From Tenacibaculum sp. M341 (GTDB lineage: Bacteria > Bacteroidota > Bacteroidia > Flavobacteriales > Flavobacteriaceae), in contig NZ_SJXJ01000025.1 in NCBI RefSeq assembly GCF_004337695.1, positions 1 through 59,567 of the forward strand: a DNA stretch of 59,567 bases, in the 5' to 3' direction. Numbering within the stretch: position 1 is the first letter of the stretch; every line of letters begins with the position of its first letter. The notes beneath the pieces are model-generated. The model did not search any database. It saw only the letters and a list, made by a program, of their open reading frames with translations, and was not told the origin of the DNA. Position numbers and translations under genes: made by a program. This document shows, piece after piece, positions 46,319-54,118 of this stretch.

Positions 46319-46388
46319 CAAATCTAGCCGAGGAATCATGTTATTTTAAGGTGGTTTTAGAATTCGTTGAAGTTAAACTAGAATTCGT
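46319..46388 (-). promoter_or_regulatory. Promoter with LytTR-type direct-repeat operator
   Basis: On the minus strand TAGATTTG (46319-46326) is a perfect -7 element; there is no TTG at -33. AGAATTCGT occurs at 46359-46367 and 46380-46388 (plus strand), spacer 12 nt, period 21. The distance of 32 nt between -7 element and the nearer repeat is identical to that at 43861-43930. Confidence 0.7.
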
Positions 46389-46504
46389 TTTTATTTAAAA
46401 CTTTTGATTTAATACAATTATTTGTTTTCTTCTTTCTTATATTTTAGTCTTACAAAAGCATAAATAAATTGCTAACTATAAAAAATTAAGCCAACTAACA
46501 GATT

Positions 46505-47026
46505 ATGATTCTAGAAATTAAATTTGACAAACAGATATTTAAAAAACTAGCAGAAATACAGTTCTATTCAATTTGGAAAAAGAATGTTAATAACAAAAGA
46601 CTGATCTGGATTATTCTTTTCTTTATAATTGGTGTTTTTTTAGCTATTGATGAAAATATAGTTGGCTATTTGTTTGTATTTATAAGCATACATTATTTAA
46701 TAAAATACATTGAATATTATCATTTTTATCAGAAAAACAAGAGAATATACTTTTTAGAAACAGATAAACACATACACATGTATGAAGAATCAAATCAAAA
46801 TATAATTTTAGAATTCCATCATGACTATTTTAAATATTCAGATTTTAAATTTAAACAGGAAATTAAATGGTTTGCTTTTAAAGGTTACAGAATTATAGAA
46901 GATACTTTATTTTTAGATTTAAATCATCAAAAAACGATCTCTTATAACTTAAACAAAAATGAGGTTACAGAAGAAGAATGGAAAAAAGTTATTCAAATTG
47001 TTGATGAAAAAGTGGTTTTATACTAG
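46505..47026 (+). CDS. YcxB-like membrane protein
   Basis: A 173-aa protein: polar N-terminus (about 1-30), two adjacent transmembrane helices (about 36-55 and 58-75), and a cytoplasmic beta-rich tail with 'NIILEFHHDYFKYSDFKFKQEIKWFAF' character (read in part: FKQEIKW). The organisation of two helices followed by a PH-like beta domain with a Trp motif matches the YcxB-like family, whose function is unknown. Divergent from the VIT/VWA gene, sharing the intergenic region, though the repeats are placed for the other gene. Confidence 0.5.
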   Translation: MILEIKFDKQIFKKLAEIQFYSIWKKNVNNKRLIWIILFFIIGVFLAIDENIVGYLFVFISIHYLIKYIEYYHFYQKNKRIYFLETDKHIHMYEESNQNIILEFHHDYFKYSDFKFKQEIKWFAFKGYRIIEDTLFLDLNHQKTISYNLNKNEVTEEEWKKVIQIVDEKVVLY

Positions 47027-47082
47027 CATTTAATCAAGTATTAAAAAAAACTTAAATTTAATACTATCCTTTTTGACTGGTA

Positions 47083-47113
47083 TTGTATAAGAAACTTTAC
47101 CTAACTAATTTTG
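47083..47113 (+). promoter_or_regulatory. Promoter of the cupin lipoprotein gene
   Basis: TTG (47083-47085), spacer 20 nt, TAATTTTG (47106-47113); ATG is 26 nt further. Good match to the Bacteroidetes consensus. Confidence 0.65.
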
Positions 47114-47139
47114 CTACTACTTAAACTAAACATAAACAA

Positions 47140-47991
47140 ATGAATACAAAAAAGTTACTTCTACTTATTCTTATTAGCGGAATAGTTTCTTGTTCTAAGC
47201 CTGTAAAAAAAGCAGAAAACAAATCCCCAAAAAAAATTGAAAATCCAACTAATAAAGTTCTGTTAAGCTCAGAAATAGTTTGGGAAAAATTAAATCCCGC
47301 TCGCGGAGATCAAAGTCCACAAGCTGGAACAATTTGGGGAGATAGAAAAGGAAATGTAGCTACAGGTTTTTTAGCAAAGTTTGTTGATGGTTTTTCTTCT
47401 CCTCCACACATCCATAATGTTACTTACAGAGCTGTAGTTATTAAAGGTTTAGTACACAATGATGATCCTGCTGCTGCAAATATGTGGATGAAACCTGGTT
47501 CTTTTTGGACACAGCCTGAAGGTGAATCTCATATTACATCAGCAAAAGGAACTGAAAATATTGCTTTAGTTGAAATTAATCATGGTCCATATTTAGTAAA
47601 ACCTATAAGTGAGGCTTCTGATAATGGTGAAAGACCTGTAAATATTGATGTTTCTAATATCGTATGGCTTAACAATAAAAAAACAAATTATGTAGCGTCA
47701 AATAGTAATGCTGAAATAAGTTTCCTTTTGGAAGACAATGGACTTCAAAGCCTCTTTATTAAACTTCCTAAAGAATTTAAAGGCGAAATCTTAACAAATG
47801 GATCAGTATTACATTCAGTAGTTATAAAAGGTGAAATTAATTATACGATGCCTCAAAATAATGAAATTAAAGTTTTAGATACTGGAAGTTACTTTGGAGC
47901 AACTGACAAAGCTATTCATACAGTTTCTAACAATTCAAACAGTGAAGTTATTTTATACTTAAGAACCAATGGAGCTGTTATGGTGAAATAA
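47140..47991 (+). CDS. DUF4437 cupin-domain lipoprotein
   Basis: A 283-aa lipoprotein (lipobox GIVSC, Cys18), linker to about 45, then two cupin-like halves. The first half carries '[18 protein letters not shown]' with likely metal ligands His90 and His92 and 'EGESHITSA' with a third His, followed by '[10 protein letters not shown]'; the second half (about 165-283) is beta-rich and less conserved in metal ligands. This is the DUF4437/ChrR-like cupin pattern. Function unknown; it may bind a metal or small ligand in the envelope. Own promoter and own terminator, so a single-gene transcript. Confidence 0.85.
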   Translation: MNTKKLLLLILISGIVSCSKPVKKAENKSPKKIENPTNKVLLSSEIVWEKLNPARGDQSPQAGTIWGDRKGNVATGFLAKFVDGFSSPPHIHNVTYRAVVIKGLVHNDDPAAANMWMKPGSFWTQPEGESHITSAKGTENIALVEINHGPYLVKPISEASDNGERPVNIDVSNIVWLNNKKTNYVASNSNAEISFLLEDNGLQSLFIKLPKEFKGEILTNGSVLHSVVIKGEINYTMPQNNEIKVLDTGSYFGATDKAIHTVSNNSNSEVILYLRTNGAVMVK

Positions 47992-48030
47992 TAATTATAA
48001 AACTTATATCGAATATTTAATATAAATATA

Positions 48031-48055
48031 AAAGCCTTCTAAAGAGGCTTTTTTT
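48031..48055 (+). terminator. Terminator of the cupin lipoprotein gene
   Basis: Stem AAAGCC (48031-48036) / GGCTTT (48046-48051), followed by TTTT. It lies about 40 nt after the stop at 47991. Confidence 0.7.
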
Positions 48056-48246
48056 ATTTCATTATTTTTAATAAAACTGTAGTTTCAGTAAATTTTAAGA
48101 GTTTCTTAGTAGTTTATATCGTATATTTTTTTAATTTTATCAATGTTACTTAACAAAATTGCAAAATGAACAAAAAATACACTGTATTTATTACACTAAT
48201 AGCTTAAAAAAATATAGGAACTATTAGGAATATTTTTAAAAAAAAC

Positions 48247-48283
48247 AGACATAAACCCCTGAGTGTCTATAATAAAATCAGGG
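48247..48283 (+). promoter_or_regulatory. Candidate H-type pseudoknot in the 5' leader of a Gly-Gly peptide gene
   Basis: Stem 1: AGACA (48247-48251) with TGTCT (48264-48268). Stem 2: CCCTGA (48257-48262) with TCAGGG (48278-48283). The 5' strand of stem 2 lies in the loop of stem 1, the defining arrangement of an H-type pseudoknot; loop 1 is 5 nt, junction 1 nt, loop 3 is 9 nt and A/T only. An A-run precedes it directly. The ATG is 31 nt after stem 2. The same design with a different stem 2 is found at 49353-49387. Confidence 0.6.
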
Positions 48284-48314
48284 ATCAATCATTTTTTTTA
48301 AAACCTAAATTATT

Positions 48315-48467
48315 ATGAAAAAATCAATCTTAAATTTTGGAAAAGCTTTAAATAAAGCAGAACAAAGAACAGTAAAAGGAGGTATGCCTGTATGTCTTCC
48401 GGGTGTAGGCGGAAGCAGTTTACCTGAATGTGATGATGATGATGAAAGTCTAAGAGTATTAGCATAA
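48315..48467 (+). CDS. Gly-Gly leader peptide, short natural-product precursor
   Basis: A 50-aa peptide. The leader, residues 1-23 (pattern MKKSILNFGKALNKA... ending KGG), is of the Bacteroidetes Gly-Gly type; it shares 'MKKSILN' and 'ALNKA' with the peptide at 49418-49654. The core of 27 residues has only two Cys (VC, EC), a Gly/Ser-rich middle, and an acidic patch DDDDE. This is unlike a classical lanthipeptide, since few Ser/Thr are available. No maturation gene is adjacent. The 5' leader carries the candidate pseudoknot and a terminator follows 5 nt after the stop, so it is a stand-alone transcript. Confidence 0.7.
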   Translation: MKKSILNFGKALNKAEQRTVKGGMPVCLPGVGGSSLPECDDDDESLRVLA

Positions 48468-48471
48468 AACA

Positions 48472-48503
48472 AAGGCTGTCTAATTATAGGCAGCCTTCTT
48501 ATT
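48472..48503 (+). terminator. Terminator of the short peptide gene
   Basis: Stem AAGGCTG (48472-48478) / CAGCCTT (48491-48497), loop 12 nt (partly paired), followed by a T-rich run. It also borders the convergent gene ending at 48506. Confidence 0.75.
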
Positions 48504-48505
48504 TT

Positions 48506-49096
48506 TTAAAAATTAACGCTTCCGTTAAAATCTCCTTCATATATACTGTGTAAATTTATAACTGAATGAAAGCCATTTCTTCCTCTTGGTTGTAAAGACA
48601 AATTACCATCTTCAAGGTCTAAATAATCACCATTCAATAATACTTTTATAATTCTATTGTTTTCACACCTGTAGTTATCTCTATATACATGATAGTTATA
48701 ATCGTTAGGATTTTCTGTAACAATAAACAGCTCTAAAACATCTCCTGAATCTAACTGATAACTAACTACTTCTGTTCTGTTTTGTAAAGGTTCTAAATGT
48801 GCACCTACCACACTAAACATTTGTCTACCAAAAGGTCCATTCTGATTTTGAATTTCTCCGTAACTATATGTTCTATCTCTATGGCACTGATTACATGCTT
48901 TGCGTCTTTTTTTAACTCTTGGTTTTCTTCTTGGAGCTGGCTCTGGTACTCTTCTAGTTGGTCTATCAACAATAACAACATCAGGAATAGGTAAATTAAT
49001 ATCTATTGAAACTCCTCCTCCAATTCTTATTTGACTAAAAACAGTCATAGAATTAATACTAAAAAAAAGAAATGATAAAGCTATTAGTTTTTTCAT
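48506..49096 (-). CDS. Secreted basic protein, unknown
   Basis: A 196-aa exported protein: signal peptide 1-21 (ending VFSQ), short Pro/Arg/Lys-rich stretch (about 45-68, RRVPEPAPRRKPRVKKRRK), a Cys-x-x-Cys-His motif in 'KACNQCHRD', then a beta-rich domain with two predicted strand pairs. CxxCH would be a haem c site if haem is attached, but a single motif in an otherwise non-haem-like protein is weak evidence. It lies between the two Gly-Gly peptide genes on the opposite strand. No family recognised. Confidence 0.6.
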   Translation of the reverse strand: MKKLIALSFLFFSINSMTVFSQIRIGGGVSIDINLPIPDVVIVDRPTRRVPEPAPRRKPRVKKRRKACNQCHRDRTYSYGEIQNQNGPFGRQMFSVVGAHLEPLQNRTEVVSYQLDSGDVLELFIVTENPNDYNYHVYRDNYRCENNRIIKVLLNGDYLDLEDGNLSLQPRGRNGFHSVINLHSIYEGDFNGSVNF

Positions 49097-49352
49097 AATA
49101 GTTCGTTTTTTGATTTATTTTGATATTGAAAATCAAACAACGTGCCACAAAACATCATGATCAAATAAAATTCACACCTAATTAATAAAAAATATTATAT
49201 ATTTATGAAATATTGTTGACAATATAATATTTGAAATTTTCAATAATATAGTATATGCAAAGTGAAAAGAATTTTAAATGTAAGTTGATTGCTATCCTTT
49301 ATTCATAAATTTTACAATAAATCTAAATCATATAGATAGTATTAAAAAAAAC
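49097..49352. other. Intergenic region upstream of the second leader peptide
   Basis: About 255 nt of very AT-rich DNA, no gene. It contains the promoters of the divergent genes, but I cannot place a clear TTG/TAnnTTTG pair for the peptide gene. Confidence 0.4.
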
Positions 49353-49387
49353 AGACAGAAGCTTTGGATGTCTTTAAACTACCAAAG
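49353..49387 (+). promoter_or_regulatory. Candidate H-type pseudoknot in the 5' leader of the second Gly-Gly peptide gene
   Basis: Stem 1: AGACA (49353-49357) with TGTCT (49369-49373), identical to the first copy. Stem 2: CTTTGG (49362-49367) with CCAAAG (49382-49387), different from copy 1 (CCCTGA/TCAGGG) but still fully paired: two C-G pairs became T-A and one A-T became G-C. Loop 1 is 4 nt, junction 1 nt, loop 3 is 8 nt. It is preceded by an A-run; ATG follows 30 nt later. Confidence 0.6.
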
Positions 49388-49417
49388 AATTATCAACCAT
49401 TTAAACTTTTAATTATT

Positions 49418-49654
49418 ATGAAAAAATCAATCTTAAACCTAGGAAGAGCCTTAAACAAAGCTGATCAAATGCAAATTAGTGGAGGTACAACTGCTGCTAC
49501 TTACTGTGCTTCTTATCATTATCATGGTTTATGTTTTGGACCAGTTCCTGGATGCCAGCCTTGTGGTGCAATAGATGGATATCCTTATGCTAGAACTTGT
49601 ACTCTTATCCACCAATCTTGCGAGAGCGAAGGTGGCTTTCCTACTCCATTTTAA
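49418..49654 (+). CDS. Gly-Gly leader peptide, Cys-rich natural-product precursor
   Basis: A 78-aa peptide. I chose ATG 49418 since it gives the leader shared with the peptide at 48315 (MKKSILN..ALNKA...), ending in Gly-Gly at residue 23; an in-frame upstream start would run through the pseudoknot. The core (55 residues) contains six Cys and is rich in aromatic residues, Gly and Pro (YCASYHYHGLC, GCQPCG, RTCTLIHQSC). Ser and Thr are available, so a lanthipeptide or disulfide-linked bacteriocin are both possible. No modification enzyme is in the window. It has a strong terminator and lies beside a TonB-dependent-receptor-like gene (convergent). Confidence 0.72.
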   Translation: MKKSILNLGRALNKADQMQISGGTTAATYCASYHYHGLCFGPVPGCQPCGAIDGYPYARTCTLIHQSCESEGGFPTPF

Positions 49655-49708
49655 ATAACTTATAAAGTTTATATATAGATATCTTGTTTGATATTCTATC
49701 ATAAAATA

Positions 49709-49735
49709 GAAGCTGAATTTTAAAAATTCAGCTTC
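49709..49735. terminator. Bidirectional terminator
   Basis: Inverted repeat GAAGCTGAATTTT (49709-49721) / AAAATTCAGCTTC (49723-49735); after allowing a loop about 11 bp remain. T-rich on both sides, it sits between the leader peptide gene and the convergent receptor gene. Confidence 0.75.
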
Positions 49736-49780
49736 TTCATTTTCCTGTATACTATATTCATCTTAAACACATAATAAATA

Positions 49781-52126
49781 TCACAAGAACTTATCTGCCT
49801 TTGTATTAGAATCACGTTTTTTACGTCCTGCTTTTTTATTTTTTATCCCAAATCTGTAAGACAACCCTATAAAAACAGCTTGAGTATCTCTTTTAAATTC
49901 ACCTTCTTGTACAACTGTTCTAAAAGCATTAAAAGCAAAACGTTGTGTTCTAAAAATGTCGTTAAAGTTTAAATTTATACTACCTTTTCCTTTAGCAAAG
50001 CTATAACGAGCTCCAATATTTGCAAAAAAGTTTTCTTCTAATTCGTATTGTAAAACTCTTTGTTTTCCTGTATACAAAGTAAATAACTGAAATGTTAAAG
50101 CTTTTGTAGCTTTAAAACTATTACTAAGCTTCACATTAAACAATGTATTACTTACTTCTACATCTTGATCTTCTATAATTCCTTGTTGATTTCTAGAATA
50201 TACATCTACACTTCCGTTCAAACGCCACCAATTATTCAGCTTATAATTGGTAGAAAATTCTAAACCATATGCATTTGTACTATCAAAATTATCATAATCA
50301 ATCACCAAAACAGTTGGGTTATCCTCATCAAAAAATCCTCTTCTATTAATATCATCATGAACTCTTCTATAAAAGCCTCCAATAGTAAAATTTCCTTTAT
50401 TTAATTTTCTGGTATAATTTAACTCTATTGAATTGGTAAATTGAGGTAATAAATTAGGGTTACCTGTAATAATCGTTAATGGTGTACTAATTTGCCTAAT
50501 TGGATTAATTTGGTTTAAAGAAGGTCTATCTACCCTCCTACTAAAACTTAATACATAGCTACTCTTAGCATTTTCGCTTGGTATGTATTTTAAAAATCCC
50601 GAAGGATATATATTAAACTGCTTATCAGAAAAAATTTGTAGCTCTTCTCCTACTTCTAAAAACTCATTATCTGCTTTATAGCTCTCTAACCTAACTCCTA
50701 AATTATACTGCCATTGCTCCCATTTTTGACTAAAAGTAGTATAGAAAGAATATATTTTTCTATCAAAACTAAAGTTTGAATCTCTGAAATCAACACGATC
50801 CGTTTCGTATACATTTTCTACTTTGTTTAATCGAGCCTCAGCCCCAAGTTGTAGCGTAGAGTTTTCTGCTACAGAATTCTCATAATCTAAATTTATAGTG
50901 GTGTTATTTCTGTTATCATTAATTATTTCATCATAATCTGCTACAGGCGAATTAACAGTGTAATTAAAATCGTTATTTCTGTCTTGTTTTAATTGATTAA
51001 AGTCAACCTCTAATTCAATAGTGTGATTTTCAGAAAAAACATGCTTAAAATCAATATTATAAACCTGATTTCTATTCTTTCTTTTTAAATCATCCATCTG
51101 TTGAAAGTTAGCACTAGGATTTGTGAAAAATGTGATGGACCTATTACCATCAGATACTCGATTAGATATATTCTGATTTGTATAAATTGAGAATGTATTC
51201 TTTTTATCTATAAAATAATCAAATCCTATTTTTACTAAATGAGACTCTTGATTATTAATATTTCTGGTAGATTGTCTTGTTTGCTCCAAAGTTCTAGTAA
51301 CCACTCCTGTTGTAATTTGATCTCCAAAGCGATTATTATAACTACCATAAAAATTAATCTTGCCATTGCTATAATTCAAATTTAACGAATTGTTATATCT
51401 ACTACCTTCCCCTTGAGTAAAACCAACATTTATAGCTCCATTAAAACCTAAAGCTGTATTCTTTTTTAAAGTAATATTTATAATTCCACTCATTCCTTCA
51501 GGATTATATTTAGCAGAAGGATTGGTTATTAATTCAATCGTTTTTATAGAAGTACTTGGAATTTGCTGTAAAATATCTCTAGGATCTATATTAGTTGGTT
51601 TGCCATCAACTAAAATACGTACATTATCATTTCCTCTTAAAGAGATATCACCATCTTGATTCACACTAACCGAAGGAATATTGTTCATAATATCACTAGC
51701 AGAAGCTCCAGTAGTTGTCAAATCTTTTCCAACATTAACCACTTTTCTATCTATTTTTTGTTCAATTGTAGAGCGTTCTGCTGTAATTTCTACATTTTCT
51801 AAAGCCACTGCATCTTCTTCAATATGAATTATTCCAAGATTCATAGTTTTTTGATCAGCATTCAATGTTATATTTCTATATTCACTTTTATAACCTATAA
51901 ACTGAATTGAAACCTTATACGTGTTGTAAGGAATATTTTTAATACTAAAAAAACCTTTCTCATCTGTAATTCCTCCTGTCACAATTTTTTCTCCTGATTT
52001 TAGTATCACATTTACATATGGTAATACTTCTTGAGAGTTTTTATCTATTACTTTTCCTTTAATAGCCCCCGTTTGTGCATAAAAAGTAATTGAGGATAGT
52101 AAAAAAATGTACAAAACATGTTTCAT
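49781..52126 (-). CDS. Outer-membrane beta-barrel receptor, TonB-dependent-receptor type
   Basis: A 781-aa exported protein: signal peptide 1-18, a carboxypeptidase-regulatory-like domain (about 20-105, 'GAIKGKVIDKNSQEVLPYVN'), a plug domain (about 115-220, 'SDIMNNIPSVSVNQDGDISL' and 'NVRILVDGKP'), and a C-terminal barrel with many alternating strands and a final 'VFIGLSYRFG', then a basic tail of about 20 residues. Length is shorter than SusC proteins and typical of the outer-membrane beta-barrel family (OMP_b-brl_3). Ligand unknown. It faces a LytS/LytTR pair across a 221-nt gap; regulation by that pair is plausible. Confidence 0.88.
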   Translation of the reverse strand: MKHVLYIFLLSSITFYAQTGAIKGKVIDKNSQEVLPYVNVILKSGEKIVTGGITDEKGFFSIKNIPYNTYKVSIQFIGYKSEYRNITLNADQKTMNLGIIHIEEDAVALENVEITAERSTIEQKIDRKVVNVGKDLTTTGASASDIMNNIPSVSVNQDGDISLRGNDNVRILVDGKPTNIDPRDILQQIPSTSIKTIELITNPSAKYNPEGMSGIINITLKKNTALGFNGAINVGFTQGEGSRYNNSLNLNYSNGKINFYGSYNNRFGDQITTGVVTRTLEQTRQSTRNINNQESHLVKIGFDYFIDKKNTFSIYTNQNISNRVSDGNRSITFFTNPSANFQQMDDLKRKNRNQVYNIDFKHVFSENHTIELEVDFNQLKQDRNNDFNYTVNSPVADYDEIINDNRNNTTINLDYENSVAENSTLQLGAEARLNKVENVYETDRVDFRDSNFSFDRKIYSFYTTFSQKWEQWQYNLGVRLESYKADNEFLEVGEELQIFSDKQFNIYPSGFLKYIPSENAKSSYVLSFSRRVDRPSLNQINPIRQISTPLTIITGNPNLLPQFTNSIELNYTRKLNKGNFTIGGFYRRVHDDINRRGFFDEDNPTVLVIDYDNFDSTNAYGLEFSTNYKLNNWWRLNGSVDVYSRNQQGIIEDQDVEVSNTLFNVKLSNSFKATKALTFQLFTLYTGKQRVLQYELEENFFANIGARYSFAKGKGSINLNFNDIFRTQRFAFNAFRTVVQEGEFKRDTQAVFIGLSYRFGIKNKKAGRKKRDSNTKADKFL

Positions 52127-52347
52127 AAAACGATAATTAAATTATTCGATGACGAAACTATTGGTATACCATATTCCTTTTGAAAACTGCATACAAACAA
52201 TGAATAATCGTGGTTAAAAAATCGTTTTACAATGCCTAACTAATTTGTCTACGGAAAACACTTATTAGACATCTTTTAACTTGTATTAGTAGTTAAACTC
52301 AAAAAAAGAAGACTAAGATTTGTATTTTTATACCAAACAAATTTACA

Positions 52348-53409
52348 ATGCTAAAAAAACTTCAACAGTTTATTGAAACCTCCAAACTAAAATATCTGAT
52401 ATTCTGGTTGTTGATTTTCACTTTTTCTGCATCAGCTTCATCATGGTACTACAATTCAAACTACGAACTCTTTCTTACTTATGGTGTAAGAACCACTGAA
52501 CAAATCTTGATGGCTTTTGTTATAGTTGAATTTCTTATTCCGTCTTTCTTAAACAAAAAGAAGAACACTGTTTTTACACTTTTAATGATACTTACTTTAC
52601 TTTTATTTTATTGTATTTGTACTGTAGTGCATATGTATTATTTAGAGGTTAAGTTTCCGAGTACTTATGTTAGATATATAAAACGTTTTGAAGATCCTTC
52701 TCTACTAGGCAGATTTACAAGTTTTGCTGAATTTATATCCAAGTCATTATATCTATTATACCCTACTTTTTTAATTTTAGTGTTAAAATTATATTCTGAA
52801 AAACAACATCTTCTTAGAATAAACGAACAAAAAAAATCTGCAGAACTTTCTGCTTTAAAAAACCAATTAAATCCGCACTTTTTATTTAACACTTTAAATA
52901 ATTTACACGCTTTAACTTTAAAAAAATCTGATGACACCTCTAAAGTGATAGAAAAACTATCACATATTTTAGATTATATTTTATATCGTTGCAATGATAA
53001 CTACGTAACCATAAGTAATGAAATAGAGCTTATTAACAACTATTTGTCTTTAGAAAAAATTAGGTACGGAGATAGAGTAACTATTAATTTTACTCAAAAT
53101 GTTAATGGCGATGAAAAAATAGCTCCATTATTATTATTAACGTTTGTTGAAAACGCCTTTAAACACGGAGTTGCTCAAGAAATAGACCAGGCTAAAATTG
53201 AAATAGAAATAACCAAAGAAAATGAACAATTAGCTTTTACTATAAAAAACAGTGTTCCTGAATTTGTGGTAGAAAAAACAACATCAACCTCAATTGGATT
53301 GAAAAATATAAAAGAACAGTTGGAATTATTATACCCTAAAACACATAGTTTAATCATCAATAATAGTTCTAATTCTTTTGCGGCTTTTTTAAAATTAAAT
53401 TTAATATAA
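52348..53409 (+). CDS. LytS-type sensor histidine kinase
   Basis: A 353-aa membrane kinase: four transmembrane segments (about 15-30, 50-68, 75-98, 130-148), then a PF06580-type kinase core with His177 in 'KNQLNPHFLFNTLNNL', 'TFVENAFKHGV' and 'IGLKNIKEQLELLYP'. No extracytoplasmic sensor domain. Its stop codon directly abuts the ATG of the LytTR regulator, so both are co-translated. Divergent from the outer-membrane receptor gene. Confidence 0.92.
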   Translation: MLKKLQQFIETSKLKYLIFWLLIFTFSASASSWYYNSNYELFLTYGVRTTEQILMAFVIVEFLIPSFLNKKKNTVFTLLMILTLLLFYCICTVVHMYYLEVKFPSTYVRYIKRFEDPSLLGRFTSFAEFISKSLYLLYPTFLILVLKLYSEKQHLLRINEQKKSAELSALKNQLNPHFLFNTLNNLHALTLKKSDDTSKVIEKLSHILDYILYRCNDNYVTISNEIELINNYLSLEKIRYGDRVTINFTQNVNGDEKIAPLLLLTFVENAFKHGVAQEIDQAKIEIEITKENEQLAFTIKNSVPEFVVEKTTSTSIGLKNIKEQLELLYPKTHSLIINNSSNSFAAFLKLNLI

Positions 53410-54105
53410 ATGTACAATTGCCTTATTATTGATGATGAGCCCTTGGCTAGAGAATTAATTGAAACGTATTTAGAAAAATTACCTGATTTTAATTTAATAG
53501 CTTCTTGTAAAAGTGCTTTAGAAGCAAGTACAATTTTATCGAACACAAAAATTGATTTATTGTTTTTAGATATTGAAATGCCTCAATTAAAAGGTATCGA
53601 TTTTTTTAAAACATTAGCTTATAAACCTAAAGTAATTTTCACTACAGCTTATCGTGAGTATGCCATAGATGGATTCGAATTAAATGCTGTTGACTACTTG
53701 TTAAAACCTATTTTTTTTGAAAGATTCTTCTCTGCTATTCAAAAATTCACTAACTCAACAAAAACTTTAGATAAAGACTTGAAAAATACTGGTTTTCAAG
53801 ATTTTGTATTTGTAAGTAAATCTAAAAAACAAATCAAAATCTTATTTAAAGAAGTACTTTACATTGAAAGCTTAAAAGACTATATTAAAATACATTACAA
53901 CAACAATAACACAATTACAATAAAAGAAAGTATTTCTAGTTTTGAAAAACGAATTGATAACCGATTTATACGAATTCATCGCTCTTACATTGTCAATAAA
54001 AATAAAATTACAGCTTACACAAAACACGATTTAGAAATAGGTAAAATTGAAATTCCTATTGGTAATAGCTACAAACATAACATGGTTTATTTTGAGAAAT
54101 TTTAA
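53410..54105 (+). CDS. LytTR-type response regulator
   Basis: A 231-aa regulator: receiver 1-120 with Asp54 (LLFLDIEMPQ) and 'YLLKPI', LytTR domain about 130-230 ('DYIKIHYNNN', 'RFIRIHRSYIVNKNKI', 'IPIGNSY'). It begins directly at the end of the kinase gene. Convergent with the AraC-type gene, 13 nt between stops. Confidence 0.92.
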   Translation: MYNCLIIDDEPLARELIETYLEKLPDFNLIASCKSALEASTILSNTKIDLLFLDIEMPQLKGIDFFKTLAYKPKVIFTTAYREYAIDGFELNAVDYLLKPIFFERFFSAIQKFTNSTKTLDKDLKNTGFQDFVFVSKSKKQIKILFKEVLYIESLKDYIKIHYNNNNTITIKESISSFEKRIDNRFIRIHRSYIVNKNKITAYTKHDLEIGKIEIPIGNSYKHNMVYFEKF

Positions 54106-54118
54106 ACATGTATTAGGC

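Noticed and set aside
48506-49096. Cytochrome c based on CxxCH
   Set aside because: Single motif in a short basic region without other haem-protein features.
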